Source: Micromonospora sp. WMMD1155 (lineage in GTDB: Bacteria; Actinomycetota; Actinomycetes; Mycobacteriales; Micromonosporaceae). Taken from it: a stretch of 64,000 bases of DNA. The stretch lies in NCBI RefSeq assembly GCF_029581275.1, contig NZ_CP120742.1:6944501-7008500 (forward strand), written 5' to 3'. Shown here one piece after another: positions 9,601 to 16,896 of this stretch. Below the pieces are notes generated by a model. The model was not told the origin of the DNA. It saw only the letters and a list, made by a program, of their open reading frames with translations, and did no database searches. Each line of letters opens with the position of its first letter. Within the stretch, counting starts at the first letter, position 1. A program made the position numbers and the translations under genes.

Positions 9601-10193
9601 GTCTGGCCGACGGGTCACTCGTCATCACCGCCCAGCAGGGCGACCTGCAGGGCACCGCCAACACCGCGCGGAACCTGGCGCTCCAGGACGTCGACGGAGA
9701 CTGGACGGCCGACTCCCGGATCGTCTTCTCCCGGCCACTCGCCGCCAACAACGAGCAGGGCGGTGTCCTCGCGTACGCGAACGACGACAACTACGTGAAG
9801 CTCGCCTGGGAGATGGCCAACGCCAACGCACCGGTCCACAAGGCCCGGCTCGTCTTCCTGCGCGAACAGAGCGGCGTCACATCGACGGTGGAGATCACCG
9901 GGGCGGACGCCCAGCGCATCGTCGGGGCCGACGGGGCCATCTGGCTGCGGCTGACCAAGACCGGGGACCGGTACCGGGCCTACTACTCCACCGACGGAAG
10001 CGTCTACCGCTACATCGGCTCCCAGACGCTGAACGTTGAGCCGACGAAGGCCGGGGTGCTGGCCTTCAACCGGGGCGGCGCCTCCACCGACCTCGACGTC
10101 GCCGTCGACCACTTCCGGATCGAGAGCCGCGGGGAGCGCAGGCCCTGGACGAACAGGCCGAGTATGCCCGACTCCGGGGTGCGCTCCGGCTGA
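6690..10193 (+). CDS. Secreted multidomain GH67 alpha-glucuronidase
   Basis: The ATG at 6690 follows GAGGAGA and opens a 1167-residue protein with a signal peptide (positive n-region, hydrophobic 12-30, AAA cleavage region near 34). Residues about 40-680 match GH67, which removes (4-O-methyl)-glucuronic acid from xylan-derived oligosaccharides: N-terminal domain, TIM barrel and helical C-domain. Family motifs include VKANSEGQPGP with candidate acid Glu377, KNGPLDFQAREP with Asp460, and ELQITQEYTG carrying the second carboxylate. GH67 enzymes are usually about 700 residues and often intracellular. The extra 450 residues contain a cadherin-like beta domain (about 865-945) and a concanavalin-like domain similar to beta-xylosidase C-terminal modules (about 950-1155), probably for polysaccharide contact. 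Confidence 0.9.
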   Translation: MIRGSTPRLRRTLIVLGTVLATVAAILTVATTPVAAAPSPDDYSGSDLWLRYVPVSDPKLLRDYRRTVTGIVVENADATKVHRHTPDLAMAPGSAEKLAETTLGAARDELVRGLGGLLGRPTPVTTADGHRVPDGAVVVGTPTSSPVVSRAVPARDLARVGDEGYLVRSVTSGKARFTVIAGNTDLGALYGTYAFLRLLQTQKPIDRLRVAESPKIKNRLLNNWETERLYAGNNASGLGGLNGESGAIFNFAATGASAGRNLPVILDRYIVVARALASLGINGITINNVNADNAYLTSARIAQEAALADALRPYGVKLGLSIRYTAPTDSRFAPDTLTNSQLDPYGTDFRGWWNRRARQIQTAIPDFMGLTVKANSEGQPGPQDFGYDHGDGANAIAAAVAPLGMTVHWRTFVYNAEVDNDRLKRAYLEFGPIDDEVQPDGSRGRFADNVFLQTKNGPLDFQAREPIHPMFGRMENTNQALELQITQEYTGQNWMLAYLGPMYEEILKTDTYATDANGKLLRERLVGDVVDGTAQHHSDTAIVGVANLGNADNLTGHHFSQANLFAFGRQAWDWTLDSADIATDWVRMTWSNDRRVVDTIRAMMMGSWESLVSYQTPLGIGHQFAEGAHYRPDPADWAGRDDWSPIYYNKADSVGLGFDRSPTGSNLAAQYFPRLQQRYGDIESVPENLLMWFHHVPWGHRMDNGRTFWDELVYRYQMGVQYVTWMRETWENLQPDIDARRFTEVRAKLAVHEADAADWRDTSVNYWKEFSGRDIPVDGAPLSATIVVGGKEFGGFNLSDNAYTIPVPAGASPTITKVRTADRKARYEIVSQAADVPGQAVVKVTTKGFFGPLVKNYVFNLVPDTTLASLRVDDEPLASFSPAVRHYNVLTPAGTTTVPTVAARAADPAASVVVEQADSATGQARVTVTNGGASSVYVVDLNTTLTGSDEFDSTSLGPQWQWVRPDDSRWRLADGSLVITAQQGDLQGTANTARNLALQDVDGDWTADSRIVFSRPLAANNEQGGVLAYANDDNYVKLAWEMANANAPVHKARLVFLREQSGVTSTVEITGADAQRIVGADGAIWLRLTKTGDRYRAYYSTDGSVYRYIGSQTLNVEPTKAGVLAFNRGGASTDLDVAVDHFRIESRGERRPWTNRPSMPDSGVRSG

Positions 10194-10211
10194 CCCGGCA
10201 CGTCGATGTGC

Positions 10212-10267
10212 TGATGAGCGGTATACCTCAGAGTCATGAGTATGACTCTGAGGTATACCGCTCATCA
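10212..10267. repeat. Perfect 26-bp inverted repeat with 4-nt loop
   Basis: Arms 10212-10237 and 10242-10267 are exact reverse complements, separated by GAGT. The arms contain GGTATACC and ACTCTGAGG and are clearly less GC-rich than the surroundings. The element sits between two convergent genes (GH67 ends at 10193, GH95 at 10382), as a bidirectional terminator would. Its length, perfection and base composition also suit a dispersed repeat or miniature element. Read on the plus strand from 10236, the right arm begins ATGAGTATGACTCTGAGG, so it can be mistaken for a short gene start. Confidence 0.8.
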
Positions 10268-10315
10268 CCGAATCCGACCCGAGGAAGATGACCGGCGGTC
10301 ACCGCCGAGCGCAAA

Positions 10316-10356
10316 CACGACCGGGCCCGTCCCCCGGTGGGACGGGCCCGGTCGTG
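10316..10356. terminator. Strong GC-rich hairpin terminator (18-bp stem)
   Basis: Arms 10316-10333 and 10339-10356 pair perfectly over 18 bp around the loop CCGGT. The hairpin lies 26 bp past the GH95 stop codon (minus strand). It has no long U-tract, which is normal for high-GC actinobacteria. Together with the repeat at 10212 it separates the two convergent hydrolase genes. Confidence 0.75.
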
Positions 10357-10381
10357 CTCCCCCAAGCAGGAATCGTCGCCG

Positions 10382-13378
10382 TCAGCCGCCGATCGCGATG
10401 GCGAAGACGTGCATGGTCGGCACGTTGGCCGCCGGCCGCGCGCTGATGTTGGGCAGGACCACCTGGGCCACGGCCTTGCTCTGCAGCGACACGCCCACGT
10501 AGTAGATGCAGGCCGCGGTGTTCTGGCGGACGTTGTTGGGCCGGTTCTGGTACGCGGACACGATGGCGGCGGTGCCACCGGAGTGCGGGCCGCCGTACCA
10601 GTCGGGCGAGCTCAGCGTGAACGTCTGGCGGGTGCCGTCGGCGTACACGACGGTGCCTGTCCCGGACACCGCGCCGTAGGTGCCGGTCAGCAGGAAGCCG
10701 AGCGTGCTGCCGGTGCCGCTGATGCCGATGGTCTGGCCGGAGGCGACGGCGTTGTCGGCGGTGCCGGGGCTGACGTTGGGCCAGCGGAAGTTCACCCCGT
10801 TGCGGCTGATCGTGGCACCCGGGCTGGCCCCGGCCTGCGCCAGGGCCTGCGCCGAGAGCGACGCCCCGCCGCCGTCGAAATTCCCCACGTTGGTGTTGCT
10901 GTCGTTGGTGATGCCCACGTTGGTGAAGCTCTGCTCCAGCGTCGGCGTGGCGACGCCCGTGCTGGTGACCCGGTAGGTGCGCCCCGCCTGGACGGTGACC
11001 TCGACCAGGTCGGACTCTATCCGGGTGACCCGGGGCGCCGAACCGTCGGCGGTGTCGACGACCGTGACGGTGCCGGTGAGGATGCGGGCGCGCAGGCGGA
11101 CCGTGCCGGCGCGGTCCGGCCGGACGAGTACCTCGGTGGCCTGACCGTTGCTCCAGGTGATGCTGACCGTGTGCCCGCCGCGACCCCGCAGGCCGGTCAC
11201 CTTCCCGGCCGGCCACGCCGGTGGCAGCGCGGGCAGGATGTGCAGCTCACCGGCGTGGCTCTGCAGCAGCATCTCGGCGATGCCCGCCGTCGCGCCGAAG
11301 TTGCCGTCGATCTGGAACGGCGGGTGCAGGTCGAACATGTTGGGCGCGAGTCGGGCGGTGGTGGCGAGGTAGCGGATCAGGTCGTGGGCCCGCTTGCCCT
11401 CCTCCATCCGGGCCCAGAAGTTGATTTTCCAGGCCAGCGACCAGCCCGTCCCGTCGTCGCCGCGCAACGCCAGGGTCCGGCGCGCCGCCTCGAACAGCTG
11501 CGGGGTGCCGCGCTTGGTGATCTGGTTGCTGGGGGCCAGCCCGTAGAGGTGGGAGATGTGCCGGTGGTTGGGCTCGGTCTCCACCCAGTCGTAGAGCCAC
11601 TCCATGATGTTGCCGCGCGAACCGATCTTCATCGGGGGGAGCCGGTCCCGGGTGGCCCGGACCTGGGCTCGGAAGGTGCTGTCCACGTTCAGGATCTCGC
11701 TGGCGCGGGCGACGCCGTCGAAGAGGTCGCGCAGGATCTGGTTGTCCATGGTGGGGCCGGCGCACACGCTGGCGTTCGAGTGGTGGCTGAGTTCCGGTGA
11801 GTTGGACGGGTTGGTGACCAGGTAGCCGAGGGTCGGCTCGGTCACCAGCGTGTCCAGGAAGAACTGCGCGGCGCCCTTCATGGCCGGGTAGTTCGTCCGC
11901 AGGAACTCGATGTCGCCGTTGAACAGGTAGTGGTCCCAAATCAACACCGAGAGCCACGCGCCACCGGTCTGCCACATCCCCCAGAACGCGCCGTCCACCA
12001 CGGCGGTGGCCCGCCACGCGTCGGTGTTGTGGTGAGTGACCCAGCCGCCCGCGCCGTACTGCACCTGAGCGGTACGCGCACCGGCGACGGAGAGCTCCCG
12101 GACCATGTCGAACACCGGGTTGTGGCACTCGGCCAGGTTCGTCGTGTTGGCCGGCCAGTAGTTCATCGGCAGGTTCGCGTTGATCGTGTACTTCGAGTCC
12201 CACGAGGGGGTCAGCGAGTCGTTCCAGATGCCCTGCAGGTTGGCCGGCTGGGTGCCGGGCCGTGAGGACGAGATCAGCAGGTACCGGCCGAACTGGAACA
12301 ACAGCGCGGAGAACTGCGGGTCGTTGACGCTGTTGTGCTGGGCGATCCGCACGTCGGTCGTCTGGTTCGCGGCCGAGGTGCGGCCCAGGTCCAGGGTGAC
12401 CCGGTTGAAAAGCGCCTGGTAGTCGGCCACGTGCCTGCTGCGCAGCGAGTCGAAGCTGGTGGCCCGGGCAGCGCTCAGGCGCTGCCGTGCGATGCCCCCG
12501 TAGTCGCCGCCGACGTTGCGGTAGTTGACGTAGCTGGAGCCGATGGAGATCAGCAGGACCACACTCGTGGCGTTGGTGACCCGCAGGGTGCCGCCGGAGC
12601 TGGACACGCTGCCGCCGGTGACGGTGGCGTTGGCCAGGGCGAGGAAGCGGACCTGGCCGGTGACGCCCTCTTGGTTTCCGGAGACGCCGTCCAGGCCGAT
12701 CGTGGCACCGTCCGGGCTGGACACCGACGTCCGCTGCGGGCTGTCGAAGGTGGCGGTGAAGCTGATCGAGTTGCTCCGGTCGGCGGTCAGACGCATCGCG
12801 ATGACCTGGTCCGGCGCACTGGCGAACACCTCCCGCTGGTGACGGACGCCGTTGAGCACGTACGACGTCGTGACGGTGGCGGTGGTGAGGTCCAGCGTCC
12901 GGTCGTACTGTGACGCGCCGCTGGCGGACCCGAAGGCGAGCCGGAGGTTGCCGACGGTCTGGTAGGCCAACTGCCCGCCGGGGTTACCCATCATGGTCTG
13001 GTTGATCAGATCCTGGGCCTGGGTCCACTGGTTGGCGTTGACCAGGCGTCGGATCTCCGCCAGCGCTCCCGCGCCCCGGGGGTTGCTGGGGTCGTGTGGC
13101 CCGCCGGCCCAGACGGTGTCCTCGTTGAGCTGGAGCCGTTCCGTGTCGACGTTGCCGAAGACCATGGCGCCGAGTCGGCCGTTGCCGATCGGCAGCGCCC
13201 GGAGCCAGTCGGTGCCGGCCCCCTCGTCGTACCAGAGGGCGAGGTCCCCGGCGGCCAGCACCTGCGGCGGGGCCACCGCGTCCGCGCGGGCCGCGGCGGT
13301 CCAGGGCAGCGGCAGGAGAGCACCGCCCGCACCGGCTGCGCCGATCTTGATGGCTTGCCGTCGAGTCAGGTCGGACAT
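10382..13378 (-). CDS. Tat-exported GH95 alpha-L-fucosidase with C-terminal beta domain
   Basis: ATG 13378 is preceded by GGAGG; the 998-residue product begins with a twin-arginine signal (LTRRQAIKIGAAGAGG) and an AxA site near residue 33. Residues about 45-790 match GH95, inverting enzymes that hydrolyse alpha-1,2-L-fucosides or related galactosides: the N-terminal beta domain begins LWYDEGAGTDWLRALPIGNGRLGAMV, the barrel has INANLPMNYWP (paired Asn residues that position the water) and WVETEPNHRHISHLYGL, and PPFQIDGNFG carries the conserved Asp. Residues about 815-998 form a beta-rich domain (starting TLEQSFTNVGITND) that recurs on secreted actinobacterial hydrolases. Two ACATC-N-GATGT sites lie upstream. 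Confidence 0.9.
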   Translation of the reverse strand: MSDLTRRQAIKIGAAGAGGALLPLPWTAAARADAVAPPQVLAAGDLALWYDEGAGTDWLRALPIGNGRLGAMVFGNVDTERLQLNEDTVWAGGPHDPSNPRGAGALAEIRRLVNANQWTQAQDLINQTMMGNPGGQLAYQTVGNLRLAFGSASGASQYDRTLDLTTATVTTSYVLNGVRHQREVFASAPDQVIAMRLTADRSNSISFTATFDSPQRTSVSSPDGATIGLDGVSGNQEGVTGQVRFLALANATVTGGSVSSSGGTLRVTNATSVVLLISIGSSYVNYRNVGGDYGGIARQRLSAARATSFDSLRSRHVADYQALFNRVTLDLGRTSAANQTTDVRIAQHNSVNDPQFSALLFQFGRYLLISSSRPGTQPANLQGIWNDSLTPSWDSKYTINANLPMNYWPANTTNLAECHNPVFDMVRELSVAGARTAQVQYGAGGWVTHHNTDAWRATAVVDGAFWGMWQTGGAWLSVLIWDHYLFNGDIEFLRTNYPAMKGAAQFFLDTLVTEPTLGYLVTNPSNSPELSHHSNASVCAGPTMDNQILRDLFDGVARASEILNVDSTFRAQVRATRDRLPPMKIGSRGNIMEWLYDWVETEPNHRHISHLYGLAPSNQITKRGTPQLFEAARRTLALRGDDGTGWSLAWKINFWARMEEGKRAHDLIRYLATTARLAPNMFDLHPPFQIDGNFGATAGIAEMLLQSHAGELHILPALPPAWPAGKVTGLRGRGGHTVSITWSNGQATEVLVRPDRAGTVRLRARILTGTVTVVDTADGSAPRVTRIESDLVEVTVQAGRTYRVTSTGVATPTLEQSFTNVGITNDSNTNVGNFDGGGASLSAQALAQAGASPGATISRNGVNFRWPNVSPGTADNAVASGQTIGISGTGSTLGFLLTGTYGAVSGTGTVVYADGTRQTFTLSSPDWYGGPHSGGTAAIVSAYQNRPNNVRQNTAACIYYVGVSLQSKAVAQVVLPNISARPAANVPTMHVFAIAIGG

Positions 13379-13507
13379 CGATCCTCCAAACGGTGACCGG
13401 TCCGGCCACCCGAAGCGGGACAACCATGAGAGCCGTCGTCGGGATCCGCTCGCCGGCGTCGACCGCGACCGCGTTGACCGGCCGAGATCAGCCCCGGAGA
13501 CAGCCAG

Positions 13508-13518
13508 ACATCTGATGT
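13508..13518. promoter_or_regulatory. Palindrome ACATC-T-GATGT, candidate GntR-type operator
   Basis: An 11-bp perfect palindrome about 130 bp upstream of the GH95 start. An identical-arm copy is at 13695-13705. ACATCnGATGT-type sites are bound by some FadR-like GntR regulators that control sugar genes; no GntR gene is in this window, so the regulator would act from elsewhere. The rest of 13379-13805 holds no convincing gene. Confidence 0.5.
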
Positions 13519-13694
13519 GTTTCGCGAAGGTTACTCCGACGCAACGGAATCGGCAATGGTCGATAGATGATAGGAATTCACCTTCGCGCCCATTCCGTGG
13601 CGCATCATCGGCGGGAGCGCGCCCTCGACCCGACGCCGCCCGGAACCGACGAACCACTGACCGGGCACGGTGGAGCGATCAGGCAGCTCCCCAT

Positions 13695-13705
13695 ACATCG
13701 GATGT
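13695..13705. promoter_or_regulatory. Palindrome ACATC-G-GATGT, second copy
   Basis: Perfect 5-1-5 palindrome, extended by one more pair to tACATCGGATGTa at 13694-13706, centred 187 bp from the first copy. It lies between the GH95 gene and the lipoprotein gene starting at 13806, about 100 bp before the latter. The pair could allow looping or serve the two divergent promoters separately. Confidence 0.5.
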
Positions 13706-13805
13706 ACCGTCCGTCGCCGATTCCCGGCCTCGCGGCCGACCGCAACCCCGACGGGGCCCCGGGCGTCTAGCGGGAGACACCTTCCAGGTCGGACCGGAGG
13801 ACCCG

Positions 13806-14261
13806 ATGACCTCGACACCGCTACGCGCCCTCGTGCCCGTCGCCGTACTGGCGGGCCTCGCAGCCTGCACGACCCCCTCGTCCGAGCCCGAGGCCGGAGC
13901 AGGCACCACGTCGCCCGCACCCGGCTCCACGTCCGCCTCCCCGCACACCTCGCCGACCCGCACGACACCCGCGGCACCCGACGCCACCCGGGCCGCCTGT
14001 CCGGTCAGCGCGGCTACCCTCCAACGGGTGTCGGGGCTCGGCGACAGCCACCGGATCGACCCGGACCAGATCAACTGTGCCCGCCGGTGGGCGACGGCCG
14101 GAGTGCTCGCCGTCGACCCGAGCATGCAGGGCGACGGCGTCCTGGTCTTCGAGTACGACGACGGCAGGTGGAAGAAGCTGGGCGAAGGCAGCGCGATCGA
14201 ATGCAGCCCGTTCGGCATCCCGACCGAGATCGGCGACCAGGTGGGTTGCCGCGACCGGTGA
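13806..14261 (+). CDS. Small secreted lipoprotein of unknown function
   Basis: The 151-residue product starts at an ATG preceded by GGAGG (5-base spacing). It has a lipoprotein signal with cleavage before Cys at about residue 19 (LAGLAAC), then a 45-residue Ser/Thr/Pro/Ala linker, and a C-terminal globular part of about 90 residues with three further cysteines (AACPVS, INCARRW, IECSP, VGC) that could form disulfides. Similar small lipoproteins are common in actinobacteria without assigned role. It diverges from GH95 and is followed by a terminator-like palindrome. Confidence 0.8.
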   Translation: MTSTPLRALVPVAVLAGLAACTTPSSEPEAGAGTTSPAPGSTSASPHTSPTRTTPAAPDATRAACPVSAATLQRVSGLGDSHRIDPDQINCARRWATAGVLAVDPSMQGDGVLVFEYDDGRWKKLGEGSAIECSPFGIPTEIGDQVGCRDR

Positions 14262-14264
14262 GCG

Positions 14265-14286
14265 CGAGGGCCCGGCCGGGCCCTCG
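14265..14286. terminator. 22-nt perfect GC palindrome after the lipoprotein gene
   Basis: CGAGGGCCCGG and its exact reverse complement abut at 14265-14286, 3 bp after the lipoprotein stop codon. A hairpin with a minimal loop can form. The position supports a rho-independent-like terminator separating it from the next gene. Confidence 0.6.
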
Positions 14287-14403
14287 ACCGCGCATCGGTC
14301 CGGCAGCGGACACGTTCAGGGGACGCGGTCTCCGGCCGCCGCACCGTCCGGTCGGTTCGCCCTAATCTCGACTCGTCCCTGGAGGGCGATCACGGAGGTC
14401 ACG

Positions 14404-15312
14404 GTGGGCGCGATACCCAGACGACAGTTCGTCCGGCTCTCCGGGACCGCCGGCGCGACCGGCCTCCTGGGCCTGATGGGCGCCGACCGGGCCCTGGCCG
14501 ACAGCGGGCACGCCGACGGCGGCCAGCCCCCCGCACCGTCCCCACCGGAGCCCGGCGGCCCCGGCGCCACCGCCTGCCCCACGCCCTCCCAACTGTGCGG
14601 CTACCCCGCCGATACCGGAGGCAGGTACGACCTGTGGGACCGGGTGCAGGTCTGCGAGGGCACGAAGACCGGCCCGCCGTTCCCGCAGTGCCTGCGGACG
14701 ACAGCCACCTACGTCATCCTCAACGGCGGGTCGGGGTCGAACCACGACTTCCTGCTCGTCCCCAGTTGCCGGATCAGCGGCATCGAGTGCCCGTTCATCA
14801 CGACCACCAGCGCCCCGAACTACTGGCTGGAGGCGTGGAACAACGCGCAGCCCGGGCAACCCGCACACGTCGTCTACCCGCACATCGGGCTGGGCATCAA
14901 CTCGGCCGACCCGACGATCCGCCAGCAGGACCAGTTGCACATCCACCTGGCCGGGATCCACTCGGGCATCCAGACGCAGCTGAACAACCACGACAGCACG
15001 ATCACCAACAACCCGTCGCGCTGGCGCAACCAGGTCGTACCCGTCTGGGGCCTGACCGGCACGGGCCAGCCCGCCCCCCGCTCGTACCGGGTCCTGCACG
15101 TCGCGAACCTGAACGAGAACCTCTTCCGGCTCCTGCTCGACAGCGTGGTACGCCCCACCGGGGCGAGCATGGCCGCGCAGATCCTCGCCGTCACGCCCCG
15201 CCTGGTCGGCAGCGGCGGGTTCTACGTCCTGAACAGTGAACCCGGTCTGCCCGTCGCCCCCGGGCAGCCCGGCGGCACCGGCACCGTCGACTTCCTGCTC
15301 GCGTACGCCTAA
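14404..15312 (+). CDS. Tat-exported CDP-diacylglycerol pyrophosphatase family protein
   Basis: GTG 14404 lies 5 bases after GGAGG and begins a 302-residue protein with a twin-arginine signal (IPRRQFVRLSGTAGATG). The mature part matches the CDH family (E. coli Cdh), whose known activity is hydrolysis of CDP-diacylglycerol to CMP and phosphatidate. Family hallmarks are the opening LWDRVQVCEG, the DFLLVPSCRISGIECP stretch and the His motif QDQLHIHLAGI (about residue 180). E. coli Cdh is about 250 residues and membrane anchored; this one is longer and has a Pro-rich linker after the signal. A role in extracellular nucleotide or phospholipid turnover is inference. Confidence 0.8.
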   Translation: MGAIPRRQFVRLSGTAGATGLLGLMGADRALADSGHADGGQPPAPSPPEPGGPGATACPTPSQLCGYPADTGGRYDLWDRVQVCEGTKTGPPFPQCLRTTATYVILNGGSGSNHDFLLVPSCRISGIECPFITTTSAPNYWLEAWNNAQPGQPAHVVYPHIGLGINSADPTIRQQDQLHIHLAGIHSGIQTQLNNHDSTITNNPSRWRNQVVPVWGLTGTGQPAPRSYRVLHVANLNENLFRLLLDSVVRPTGASMAAQILAVTPRLVGSGGFYVLNSEPGLPVAPGQPGGTGTVDFLLAYA

Positions 15313-15372
15313 CGGGATCGACAGACGGTCACCGCGCCGCGACTAGACTCGGGACCAGCGTCGATCCGGGGG

Positions 15373-16896
15373 GTGCGTGCGCAGGTGAGTTCGTCCCAGC
15401 TTCTCGTCGCACTGGACCGGGACAGTGCGGTTCCGCTGCAACAACAGCTCTGCGACCAGATCAGCGGGTCCGTGCGCACCGGTCGACTGCGCCCCGGCGA
15501 CCCGGTGCCGCCGAGCCGTGAACTGGCCCACCAGCTCCGGGTCTCCCGGACCGTGGTGACCCGGGCGTACGAACTGCTGCGGGCCAACGGGGTGCTCACC
15601 GCACGGCGCGGGTCCGGCACCCGGGTCAGCGGCGCGCCCACCGACACCCCGCCACCGCCCCGACGCGCCGCCCGCTCGCCACTGTGGCCCGAGCCCCCGC
15701 TCCCCACCGACGCGGGCAGCCCGCTGTGGAAGCCCTGGGAACCAGCGCCGATGCACCGGCCCGACGGCGCGTACGACTTCCGGCACGGCACCCCGGCGCT
15801 GGCCAGCTTCCCGGTGACCCGGTGGCGGCAGTCGCTCGCCGAGGCGGTCAGTCGGGCCGACGCGGTGGCGCTGGGCTACGGCCCGGCCGAGGGCGCCCTG
15901 TCGCTGCGGACCCAGATCAGCGCCCTGCTGCGCCGCAGCCGCGCGCTCGACGCCGACCGCGAGCACACAGTGGTGACCAGCGGCGCCACCCAGGCCATGG
16001 ACATCCTGGTCCGGCTGCTCGTCGGCCCGGACGACGTGGTGGTCATCGAGGACCCGAGCCACACCGTGCTGCGGCAGATCTTCGGTTACTCCCGGGCCGC
16101 CGTGGTGCCGGTCGGTGTCGACGAGGAGGGCCTGCGGGTCGACGAGATCGACCGCCAGGTCCGCGCGCACGGGCACGACCCGTCCCGGGTACGCCTGATC
16201 TACGTGACCCCGTCGCACCAGTTCCCGACCGGGTTCATCATGTCCGAGCGGCGGCGACGAGCGCTGTTGCGCTGGGCCCGCGAACACACCGCCACCGTGC
16301 TGGAGGACGATTACCACAACGAGTTCACGTTCGCCGAGGAGCGGCGCCCGTCGCTGGCCGCCGACCCGCAGGACGCGGACGTGGTCTACGTCGGCAGCTT
16401 CAGCAAGACCCTCTTCCCGTCGCTGCGCATCGGGTACGCGGTGTTGCCGCCCCACCTCGTCCGGCCATTCCTCGGCGTCAAGTGGATCACCGATCGGCTG
16501 ACCCCGACGCTGACCCAGGAGGCACTCGCCGAATTCATCTCCTCCGGCGCGTACGCCCGGCACATCGGCCGGATGGACCGCCTCTACCGGCAGCGACGCG
16601 CCCGGCTGCTGGAGGCGCTCTACGAACACTTCGGCGCGGGCGTACGGATCTCCGGCACGGCGGCCGGGCTGCACGTGCTGGTGACCCTGGGCGGCGCGTC
16701 CGACGCCGACGAGGCGGCCATCGTACGCGCCGCCGCCGCGCGCGACGTCCGGGTCTACCCGGCCTCGGGATACTTCGTCAGCCGGCCACCGACCGAGCCG
16801 ACCTTCCTGATCGGGTACGCGGCACTGCCCACCGCCCGGATCACCGAGGGCGTGGCACTGCTGGCCGCCGCGGTGCGGGAATCGACGGCTCGGTGA
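15373..16896 (+). CDS. MocR/PdxR-type regulator (GntR HTH fused to PLP aminotransferase domain)
   Basis: A 507-residue protein with a winged helix at about 15-85 (PLQQQLCDQISGSVRTGRL... LRVSRTVVTRAYELL) and a fold-type I aminotransferase-like domain from about 125. The aminotransferase part keeps the PLP pocket: VLEDDYHNEF and the Schiff-base lysine in SFSKTLFPSLR. Such regulators sense PLP or an amino-acid adduct. A GTG at 15385 is an alternative start. It marks the left border of the chorismate-derived cluster and its 3' end overlaps the end of the convergent UbiD gene by 56 bp. I infer that it regulates the cluster, perhaps with the second MocR at 32170. Confidence 0.88.
   Translation: MRAQVSSSQLLVALDRDSAVPLQQQLCDQISGSVRTGRLRPGDPVPPSRELAHQLRVSRTVVTRAYELLRANGVLTARRGSGTRVSGAPTDTPPPPRRAARSPLWPEPPLPTDAGSPLWKPWEPAPMHRPDGAYDFRHGTPALASFPVTRWRQSLAEAVSRADAVALGYGPAEGALSLRTQISALLRRSRALDADREHTVVTSGATQAMDILVRLLVGPDDVVVIEDPSHTVLRQIFGYSRAAVVPVGVDEEGLRVDEIDRQVRAHGHDPSRVRLIYVTPSHQFPTGFIMSERRRRALLRWAREHTATVLEDDYHNEFTFAEERRPSLAADPQDADVVYVGSFSKTLFPSLRIGYAVLPPHLVRPFLGVKWITDRLTPTLTQEALAEFISSGAYARHIGRMDRLYRQRRARLLEALYEHFGAGVRISGTAAGLHVLVTLGGASDADEAAIVRAAAARDVRVYPASGYFVSRPPTEPTFLIGYAALPTARITEGVALLAAAVRESTAR

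Noticed and set aside
10236..10502. Short plus-strand frame starting MSMTLRYT
   Set aside because: Its first 32 bases are the right arm of the perfect inverted repeat and it then runs through the terminator and antisense to GH95; not a credible gene.
13531..13977. 148-codon minus-strand frame across the GH95/lipoprotein intergenic region
   Set aside because: It overlaps the lipoprotein coding start and both candidate operators, has no ribosome site and no recognisable motif.
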